Origin: Shewanella sp. UCD-KL21
GTDB lineage: Bacteria; Pseudomonadota; Gammaproteobacteria; Enterobacterales; Shewanellaceae
NCBI RefSeq assembly: GCF_001957135.1
Contig: NZ_MPHK01000001.1
Location: forward strand, 62,001-126,000
Direction of reading: 5' to 3'
DNA: 64,000 nt
Of the stretch, positions 55,405 through 64,000 are shown one piece after another; position 1 is the stretch's first letter, and each line of letters begins with the position of its first letter. The notes under the pieces were generated by a model. That model saw only the letters and a list, made by a program, of their open reading frames with translations, did not search any database and was not told where the DNA came from. Position numbers and translations under genes: made by a program.

Positions 55405-55442
55405 AAAAGCTCACTGACAGTTACTATTGCCAGTGAGCTTTT
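55405..55442 (+). terminator. Terminator of the hydroxyacid dehydrogenase gene
   Basis: Stem AAAAGCTCACTG/CAGTGAGCTTTT with a 14-nt loop and T run. Confidence 0.85.
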
Positions 55443-55730
55443 TATTATCGTATCAGCCCTTGGTATTTTCAGAAAATTCAATGCTTAACTATCACTCGTT
55501 GTAATAATGTTCATTGGTACTCAAGGTGATTGATTAGCTTATAAGCATTTGTTGCTCATAAAATAGCGCTTAAGTTAATACGTCATTAATTTGTATTAAA
55601 TTATGCTATCGAAAATATAAATTCGATTTAATTTAAATGCCGCATTTTGCTCAATAAAATCGTAATAAATGCTAGTAAATTCAGCTTAGCTAACGTAAAA
55701 TTCCAGCTTTTGTTTTACCCCCATGCTTTA

Positions 55731-55782
55731 GGCATAAAGTTGACTTTGTGCCTAGACTACTATGTCGCCTGATAATCAGGCG
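55731..55782 (+). promoter_or_regulatory. Two successive hairpins in the pheS leader
   Basis: GGCATAAAG/CTTTGTGCC (55731-55752, one G-U, TTGA loop) and CGCCTGAT/ATCAGGCG (55766-55782). No T run follows, so this is not a plain terminator; ribosome- or protein-dependent control is possible. Confidence 0.4.
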
Positions 55783-55790
55783 CCCAATAG

Positions 55791-56807
<1,017 letters not shown>

Positions 56808-56822
56808 CGGAGCAATATAAAG

Positions 56823-59210
56823 ATGAAATTCAGTGAATCTTGGCTTCGGGAATGGGTTAACCCATCAGTAAGTCGTGAAGAATTATCACACCAAATCACA
56901 ATGGCCGGTCTTGAAGTAGACGGTATTGACCCTGTCGCAGCCGAATTTAGCGGTGTGGTTGTAGGTGAAGTGGTTGAGTGTGGTCAGCATCCAGATGCTG
57001 ACAAACTACGTGTAACTAAAATTAATGTTGGCGGCGATGAGTTAATTGATATCGTCTGCGGCGCACCAAACTGCCGTTTAGGCTTAAAAGTTGCGGTTGC
57101 AATGGTGGGTGCGGTTTTACCTGGCGATTTTAAAATTAAGAAAGCCAAACTACGCGGCCAGCCATCATTTGGTATGTTGTGTTCATACGGTGAAATCGGT
57201 ATTGATATCGAAAGTGACGGTATTATTGAATTACCTGCAGATGCGCCAATTGGCAAAGATATTCGTGAATACCTTGAATTAAACGACGCCATCATCGATG
57301 TTGATTTAACGGCTAACCGTGCAGACTGTTTAGGCATGGCTGGTTTAGCGCGTGAAGTTGGTGTGTTAAACCGCCAAGCGGTTGTTGAGCCAACGTGGGA
57401 TGCGGTTACTGCAACTATCGATGATAAAGTTGAAATTAACGTTATAGCAGCAGATGCTTGTCCGCGTTATTTAGGCCGTGTGGTTAAGGGTGTAAACCTA
57501 GCGGCAGCAACGCCATTATGGATGCAAGAGAAGTTACGTCGTAGCGGTATTCGCTCAATCGATCCTATTGTTGATATTACTAACTACGTATTGATTGAAT
57601 ACGGTCAGCCAATGCATGCTTTTGACTTAGCAGCCTTAAATGGTGCTATTCAAGTGCGTTTAAGCGATGGCGTTGAAAAGCTTACATTACTTGACGGTAA
57701 CGAAATAACAGTACCAAGTGACACCTTAGTGATTGCTGACGATAAAGCAGCCGTTGCCTTAGCGGGTGTATTTGGCGGTGAAGCGTCAGGCGTAACTGAA
57801 AAGACCCAAGATATTTTATTAGAGTGTGCATTCTTTTCGCCTTTAGCCATTATGGGTAAATCGCGCCGCTTAGGCTTACACACAGATGCGTCACACCGTT
57901 TTGAACGTGGTGTTGACCCTGAGCTTCAACATAAAGTGATGGACCGAGCTACGCGCTTAGTACTGGATATTTGTGGTGGTGAAGCTGGTCCTGTTGCTGA
58001 AGCTGTGTCTGAAGCGCATTTACCAAAGCCGGCACAAATCACTTTGCGTCGCAGCAAGTTAGATAAGATCTTAGGTCATCATATTCCTGATACTGATGTA
58101 ACAGAAATTCTTGAGCGTTTAGGCTTTACTGTTGAGGTAACTGCTGAAGCTTGGAATGTGACTACGGCCACTTACCGTTTTGATATGGCCATTGAAGAAG
58201 ATTTAATTGAAGAAGTTGCCCGTATTTATGGATATAACAATATCCCAAATATTGCACCTGTTGCTTCATTAAGTATGTCAGATCACAAAGAAGCGAATAT
58301 TCCATTAAGCAAAGTGCGCAGTGTATTAGTGGCTCGCGGTTTCCAAGAAGCGGTAACCTATAGCTTTGTTGATCCTAAGTTACAAAACATTGTTCATCCA
58401 GGTGAGCCTGCAATGATTTTACCGAATCCTATTTCGGTTGAAATGTCTGCGATGCGTTTATCTATGTTCACCGGTTTGTTAACTTCTGTTGGTTATAACC
58501 AAAGCCGTCAACAAGGTCGTGTACGTTTATTTGAAACCGGTTTACGCTTTGTTCCTGATGCCAAAGCAGATTCTGGTGTTAGACAAGAAGCGATGATTGG
58601 TGCAGTCATTTCTGGTGTTCAAAATGATGAACATTGGTCTATGGAATCTAAAACTGTCGACTTCTTTGATTTAAAAGGCGATTTAGAATCAATTATCGGC
58701 TTGACAGTTTCGACTTCTGAATTTACTTTTAGAAGTGCAACACATTCAGCTCTTCATCCAGGGCAATGTGCTGAAATATTGAGAAATAATCGAGTCATTG
58801 GTGTCATTGGTGCTATCCATCCTAGTTTGGAGAAGCCTTTTGGCCTTAATGGCAAAACAATTGTTTTTGAGTTAGAACTGGACGCTTTACTGCAAGCCAG
58901 TTTGCCGCTAGCCCAGGCTGTATCTAAGTTTCCTGCTAATCGACGTGATATTGCAGTTGTTGTAGATGAAGAAGTTTCTGCAACTAATGTTATGGATTTG
59001 ATAAGAAAAGTTGGCGAAAATCAGTTGGTTGGCTTAAACTTGTTCGATGTATACCGGGGTAAAGGTGTTGACGCTGGCAAAAAGAGCCTTGCAATCGCAC
59101 TTACATTACAAGACATTACTCGTACACTTGAAGAAAAAGACATCACTGAAACTGTTGATTCAGTTGTCTCGGCACTTAAGAGCGAGTTCAACGCATTGTT
59201 GAGGGATTAA
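56823..59210 (+). CDS. pheT: Phenylalanyl-tRNA synthetase beta subunit
   Basis: 795 residues, the length of E. coli PheT. An EMAP-like tRNA-binding domain (about 40-150; [21 protein letters not shown]), B3/B4 editing domain (about 210-385, with [16 protein letters not shown] at its end), B5 domain (about 400-475), a degenerate class II core, and a C-terminal FDX-ACB anticodon-binding domain ([18 protein letters not shown], then [24 protein letters not shown]). The B3/B4 domain clears Tyr-tRNAPhe. Followed by ihfA after four nt. Confidence 0.97.
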   Translation: MKFSESWLREWVNPSVSREELSHQITMAGLEVDGIDPVAAEFSGVVVGEVVECGQHPDADKLRVTKINVGGDELIDIVCGAPNCRLGLKVAVAMVGAVLPGDFKIKKAKLRGQPSFGMLCSYGEIGIDIESDGIIELPADAPIGKDIREYLELNDAIIDVDLTANRADCLGMAGLAREVGVLNRQAVVEPTWDAVTATIDDKVEINVIAADACPRYLGRVVKGVNLAAATPLWMQEKLRRSGIRSIDPIVDITNYVLIEYGQPMHAFDLAALNGAIQVRLSDGVEKLTLLDGNEITVPSDTLVIADDKAAVALAGVFGGEASGVTEKTQDILLECAFFSPLAIMGKSRRLGLHTDASHRFERGVDPELQHKVMDRATRLVLDICGGEAGPVAEAVSEAHLPKPAQITLRRSKLDKILGHHIPDTDVTEILERLGFTVEVTAEAWNVTTATYRFDMAIEEDLIEEVARIYGYNNIPNIAPVASLSMSDHKEANIPLSKVRSVLVARGFQEAVTYSFVDPKLQNIVHPGEPAMILPNPISVEMSAMRLSMFTGLLTSVGYNQSRQQGRVRLFETGLRFVPDAKADSGVRQEAMIGAVISGVQNDEHWSMESKTVDFFDLKGDLESIIGLTVSTSEFTFRSATHSALHPGQCAEILRNNRVIGVIGAIHPSLEKPFGLNGKTIVFELELDALLQASLPLAQAVSKFPANRRDIAVVVDEEVSATNVMDLIRKVGENQLVGLNLFDVYRGKGVDAGKKSLAIALTLQDITRTLEEKDITETVDSVVSALKSEFNALLRD

Positions 59211-59214
59211 AAGT

Positions 59215-59514
59215 ATGGCACTTACCAAAGCCGAAATGGCAGAACATCTTTTCGAAACACTTGGCATGAACAAACGTGTAGCCAAAGAGATGGTTGAGTC
59301 TTTCTTTGAAGAAATTAGAGAAGCACTTGAAAGTGGTGAGCAGGTCAAGTTATCTGGCTTTGGAAACTTTGATTTGCGCGATAAAAACCAAAGACCGGGA
59401 AGGAACCCAAAAACTGGTGAAGATATTCCAATTTCTGCTCGTCGTGTAGTGACGTTCCGTCCGGGACAAAAACTAAAAACACGTGTAGAAGAAGCAAATG
59501 CTGATAAGAAATAA
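59215..59514 (+). CDS. ihfA: Integration host factor alpha subunit
   Basis: 99 residues, as in E. coli. [37 protein letters not shown] forms the helical dimer body. [34 protein letters not shown] is the DNA-bending arm with the intercalating Pro in RNPKTG. It pairs with IhfB, encoded elsewhere, to bend DNA by about 160 degrees. Co-transcribed with pheST, the conserved arrangement. A strong terminator follows. Confidence 0.97.
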   Translation: MALTKAEMAEHLFETLGMNKRVAKEMVESFFEEIREALESGEQVKLSGFGNFDLRDKNQRPGRNPKTGEDIPISARRVVTFRPGQKLKTRVEEANADKK

Positions 59515-59528
59515 TTTCACTGTTTAAT

Positions 59529-59557
59529 AAAAAAGCCACTCATTGAGTGGCTTTTTT
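59529..59557 (+). terminator. Terminator of pheST-ihfA
   Basis: AAAAAAGCCACTCA and its exact complement around a single T, then T run. Confidence 0.93.
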
Positions 59558-59692
59558 GTTTTTAACAAATTAAGCAAGATTCAAAGTAGCAATTTTACAA
59601 TATTCAGATGTGGTCTTGCTGATAAATTGTTATTATGACCAATTCCTTAGGCTCTTCGTTTCACTGCGTTAATGTAATCTTTGAGGTTTCTT

Positions 59693-60628
59693 TTGGCTAG
59701 ACAAGCAAAACATTTCGATCGTCGCTTTACCCTATCTTTATTGCACCCGAAATACTGGGGTACATGGCTAGCCATTATGGTGTTATTTATGTTTGGGGTC
59801 ATGCCTGCTTGGTTGCGAGATCCTATCGCGCGACTATTAGCTAAGCTGGTGATGTCTTACGCCAAAAAGCCCATCAGTATTGCGCGTATTAACATTCAAA
59901 CATGTTTTCCTGAGAAGTCAGCGGCTGAGGTGGATGAGTTAATTAAAGCCAACGTCGATATGTTTGTTTTAACCTTGGTATCTCAAGCTGAGTTATTAAT
60001 TCGCTCAGATGCGCATCTAAGGCGTCGAGTCAGTATTACAGGTTTTGAACATGTACAAGCCGCGCGCGATGCTGGCCAGCCGATTATTTTTATCATGCCC
60101 CATGTTTGGCCGATTGATTATGCCGGGCTGCGTTTAAATATCGAATTGCCTATGGTTACCATGGCCAAAGCTCATAACAACGGCTTATTCAATTGGTTTA
60201 GTAATCGACTACGCAGTAGTAAGAATGGCCGCGTTTACATGCGAGAGGCGGGCATACGCGCGCTAATCACTGAATTAAAGCAAGATAATAGCTTCTTTTA
60301 TCTACCAGACGAAGATTTAGGCCCAGAACAAAGTGTATTTGCTCCATTGCTGGCAACAGAAAAAGCCACCTTACCGGTAGTAGGGCGATTAGCGCAAGCG
60401 GGTAAGGCGCAGGTTTTACCGGTAAAAATTGGTTATGACAAAGTAGCTTACCAGTTTAAGTTGACCGTGATGCCGCAAGTTAAGCCTGAAGATATGCAAG
60501 GTAAGGAAAACGAAGCCATTGCTTTGAATAAAATGGTTGAGCAAGTTATTCAAGCTTACCCTGAGCAATATATGTGGTTTTTGAAGTTTTTGAAAACGCG
60601 TCCAGAAGGGCAAGCAAAAATCTATTAA
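59693..60628 (+). CDS. lpxM: Lipid A myristoyltransferase LpxM
   Basis: 311 residues from TTG 59693, which has GAGG six bases upstream; a TTG four codons earlier would cover that site. One N-terminal helix (about 22-40) anchors it to the inner membrane. The acyltransferase motif H(x4)D is PHVWPID near residue 135. SFFYLPDEDLGPEQSVFAPLLATEKATLPVVGRL closely follows LpxM rather than LpxL. It adds the last secondary acyl chain to Kdo2-lipid A, using acyl-ACP made by the fab genes in this window. Monocistronic. Confidence 0.88.
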   Translation: MARQAKHFDRRFTLSLLHPKYWGTWLAIMVLFMFGVMPAWLRDPIARLLAKLVMSYAKKPISIARINIQTCFPEKSAAEVDELIKANVDMFVLTLVSQAELLIRSDAHLRRRVSITGFEHVQAARDAGQPIIFIMPHVWPIDYAGLRLNIELPMVTMAKAHNNGLFNWFSNRLRSSKNGRVYMREAGIRALITELKQDNSFFYLPDEDLGPEQSVFAPLLATEKATLPVVGRLAQAGKAQVLPVKIGYDKVAYQFKLTVMPQVKPEDMQGKENEAIALNKMVEQVIQAYPEQYMWFLKFLKTRPEGQAKIY

Positions 60629-60642
60629 TTTGAATAACTAAT

Positions 60643-60679
60643 AAACCCAAAAAGCACTCGATGAGTGCTTTTTGGGTTT
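60643..60679. terminator. 17-bp bidirectional terminator between lpxM and roxA
   Basis: AAACCCAAAAAGCACTC and its exact complement around GAT; between convergent genes. Confidence 0.93.
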
Positions 60680-60722
60680 AAGGAAAATTAGTGTGGCGCT
60701 AAGATGTCACTTTAATTAACGG

Positions 60723-61853
60723 TTACTCTGAAAAGTAATACCAACCTTGATTGATAAGCTGGGTTAATACCGTCATGACTTGCTGATCATTGAGCCAGTT
60801 TTGAAGCTGCGATTGAGTGAGTAGGTGATTATTGGCGATCTCGGCGATGATGTCTTGTTCAATCCCTGCGGCGCAAACCACTTCACCATTGATATACAAC
60901 TGCGCTTGGGTATCAGCCTCTAGGCTTAATACCTTTAAGCCGCCAATACGTTGCATGTTAGCGCCATCTTCAATGGCTTCCATAACATCTGTTATTGTAA
61001 TTGGCGCTTCAAATGGATTGATATCGAGTTCAAAACGATTTTGACTGAGTAACTTACCTAGCATAGTTTGGTATTGGGCAGGATCCGTTGCTAATTGAGC
61101 CAGTAAATCCATGATCCCTTGCTGCTGTGTTTGACTGACGAGTCCATGGCTTGCAGCTTCTTCGCTAGAGGTAAATCTTTGTTGGCCAGCACTGTTATCA
61201 ATAAGCGAGTCAGCCAGTTCAGTTAATAACTCTTGCTGGCTCGGCGCTCTAAAACCAATAGAATAACTCATTGCTATACTTAAGGTTTCGCCGCAATGAG
61301 GGTAACCAGGGGGAATATATAACATATCGCCTTTGCTGAGCACCACATCAATAATAGGTTCAAAGTCATCGACTAATGGGCTTGTTACATCGCCACCACG
61401 GCATTGATGTTCACCATTGTTGCCCACTTTCCAGCGGCGTTCACCTTCGCCTTGGATCAAGAACACATCATAATTATCAATATGTGGCCCGATGCCACCT
61501 TGTGGGGTAGCAAACGACACCATTAAGTCATCAAAACGCCAATCAGGTAAAAATCTGAATGCTTCAACCAGTGGTTGAGACTCCGGATACCAATGGTTTA
61601 CTGCTTGTACAAGTAGCTGCCATTTGTCATCGCCATGTTCGTCATAGTCCTCAAATGGACCTTGAATCACCTTCCAGCCATCGGTTTCAGTTTTAACGAT
61701 ACGAGAAGCGATATCTTCTTCCATGGCAAGGCCGGCAAGTTCATCAGCTGATATTGGGTCTTCAAATGCGTTAAAGGCATTTTTGATGACTATAGGTTTT
61801 TGTTGCCAATATTTACTGATGAACTCAGCAGTATCAAAATTTAATGTATACAT
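60723..61853 (-). CDS. roxA: Ribosomal protein L16 arginine hydroxylase
   Basis: 376 residues of the JmjC-type 2-oxoglutarate/Fe(II) family (YcfD). KPIVIKNAF at the start; metal ligands in GGIGPHIDNYDVFLIQ (HxD) and a distal His in YIPPGYPHCGETL; the Arg/Lys of the co-substrate site lies in between (GERRWKVG). A winged-helix-like C-terminal part (about 300-376) aids dimer and substrate binding. It hydroxylates Arg 81 of L16. No ribosome site is visible before the ATG, and the purB terminator hairpin ends only six bases upstream. Confidence 0.9.
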   Translation of the reverse strand: MYTLNFDTAEFISKYWQQKPIVIKNAFNAFEDPISADELAGLAMEEDIASRIVKTETDGWKVIQGPFEDYDEHGDDKWQLLVQAVNHWYPESQPLVEAFRFLPDWRFDDLMVSFATPQGGIGPHIDNYDVFLIQGEGERRWKVGNNGEHQCRGGDVTSPLVDDFEPIIDVVLSKGDMLYIPPGYPHCGETLSIAMSYSIGFRAPSQQELLTELADSLIDNSAGQQRFTSSEEAASHGLVSQTQQQGIMDLLAQLATDPAQYQTMLGKLLSQNRFELDINPFEAPITITDVMEAIEDGANMQRIGGLKVLSLEADTQAQLYINGEVVCAAGIEQDIIAEIANNHLLTQSQLQNWLNDQQVMTVLTQLINQGWYYFSE

Positions 61854-61858
61854 AGTAT

Positions 61859-61892
61859 TAAAAAAGGCGGCAATCCTTATGGAGCTGCCGCC
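61859..61892 (-). terminator. Hairpin with T run between purB and roxA
   Basis: On the minus strand GGCGGCA pairs with TGCCGCC, extended by GGA/TCC-type pairs, and is followed by six T that end six bases before the roxA ATG. Terminator of purB, possibly an attenuator for roxA. Confidence 0.7.
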
Positions 61893-61933
61893 TATCCTTA
61901 TTCAACAATCAATAGTTGTTATTGAGTGGAAGA

Positions 61934-63325
<1,392 letters not shown>

Positions 63326-63359
63326 TTATTGTAAGTTGGAATATTTGTAGGGTGAATCG

Positions 63360-63980
63360 TTAATTATTTTTACGGCTACTGATAGCGGTATCCACAATGG
63401 CTTTACGGGCAAAAACTAAGTGACGGCGTTTGCCACCCAGTTGTCGCCATAAAACGGCACTGCGCATAGCTGCTAGCAATAAAGCACGAATTTTTTGTTG
63501 TACTTGCGGTTGTTGCAAATAAGCTGGATTGCCAGAAATTTGCAATTTAGGTCCCAGTTCACTGATGGTATCACTGTAAATACTGGCAAGACTGGCGATG
63601 ATTTGTTCATCAGTAATGGCAAAATGGTGTAGTTGTCGATGCACTTGGTTGATGCGTTCGGCTAACATGCCTAAGCCATTTGCTGAGCGAGCCAGTTTGC
63701 GCTCCAGTGCTAACATACCGACAAGGTAGCGGGTGGTTTCCACATCCTTGCTATTACCATCACCCAATTGATTTTCAATCAACTGATAACCTTTATTGAG
63801 TGCTTGCTTATCGGTATAGATATCACTAATAGAATCAGGATCTGTGACCATGATGGTGTTCAGACTTGCAGCAAGTGCGCTTTCATCTGAATCACCATGA
63901 CGAGCAATATGTTGTACTTGAGCAATAGCTTGTAATATTCCGGCAAACGCCATAGTGCGTTCAAATAAGACTTGGCTCAC
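63360..63980 (-). CDS. hflD: High frequency lysogenization protein HflD
   Basis: 206 residues, all helical: [24 protein letters not shown] at the start, [27 protein letters not shown] in the middle, and [32 protein letters not shown] at the end, the HflD pattern. In E. coli it sits at the inner membrane and binds phage lambda CII; its own cellular role is unknown. Start is GTG with AGAGGA seven bases before. The last 20 bases of the window lie upstream, where mnmA is expected by gene order but is not visible. Confidence 0.93.
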   Translation of the reverse strand: MSQVLFERTMAFAGILQAIAQVQHIARHGDSDESALAASLNTIMVTDPDSISDIYTDKQALNKGYQLIENQLGDGNSKDVETTRYLVGMLALERKLARSANGLGMLAERINQVHRQLHHFAITDEQIIASLASIYSDTISELGPKLQISGNPAYLQQPQVQQKIRALLLAAMRSAVLWRQLGGKRRHLVFARKAIVDTAISSRKNN

Positions 63981-64000
63981 AGACTATCCTCTAATTAAAC

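Overview
The window looks like an AT-rich chromosomal segment of a marine gammaproteobacterium, most probably a Shewanella. The order rne / rluC-HAD / yceF / yceD-rpmF-plsX-fabH-fabD-fabG-acpP-fabF, followed by pheS-pheT-ihfA and purB-hflD, is core-genome layout for that group, and a Gram-negative dedicated sortase locus with its own two-component system is typical of marine members of it. The species cannot be fixed from the sequence alone. No rRNA, tRNA, CRISPR array or intact mobile element was seen.

Layout. 1-3.3 kb: end of a probable thiamine salvage operon (TonB-dependent receptor, YkoF-like protein, PnuC/PnuT permease, thiamine-kinase-like phosphotransferase). 3.3-10.9 kb: mixed housekeeping and small genes (DUF6279 lipoprotein, DoxX, YdjA nitroreductase, GST-like protein, trhO, yegD, creA-like, zinc ribbon). 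10.9-16.4 kb: an atypical POT-type transporter, a YrhK-like membrane protein, an 838-bp gap, a nitrobindin-like protein and metC. 16.4-23.3 kb: the sortase system, with kinase and regulator facing an OmpA-like protein, a VIT/vWA sortase substrate and the sortase. 23.4-33 kb: GGDEF protein, outer-membrane barrel, dgkA, exported ATP-dependent DNA ligase, LMW phosphatase, YlqF GTPase, 2OG-Fe(II) oxygenase, MsrB-MsrA fusion and SulP transporter. 33-46 kb: rne with a long leader, rluC and the fatty acid/phospholipid cluster. 46-53.6 kb: a half-size AspT-like membrane protein, a LysR regulator divergent from an AaeXAB-like efflux operon, two decayed insertion sequences, and a large unrecognised outer-membrane protein. 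53.8-64 kb: thioesterase, hydroxyacid dehydrogenase, pheST-ihfA, lpxM, roxA, purB and hflD.

How genes work together. In the sortase locus the kinase probably senses an envelope or carbohydrate-like signal. The regulator probably acts on an array of ATTGCCA half-sites in helical phase between the divergent arms. The OmpA-like protein and the LPQTA-tailed vWA protein are then made with the sortase dedicated to it. The fab cluster supplies acyl-ACP to phospholipid (plsX) and lipid A (lpxM) synthesis. PheS and PheT form one synthetase. The most unusual items are the operator array, the carbohydrate-binding-like sensor domain, the half AspT transporter, a POT transporter without its proton-coupling motif, the tandem repeats that grow inside coding sequence, and the composite insertion-sequence scar.
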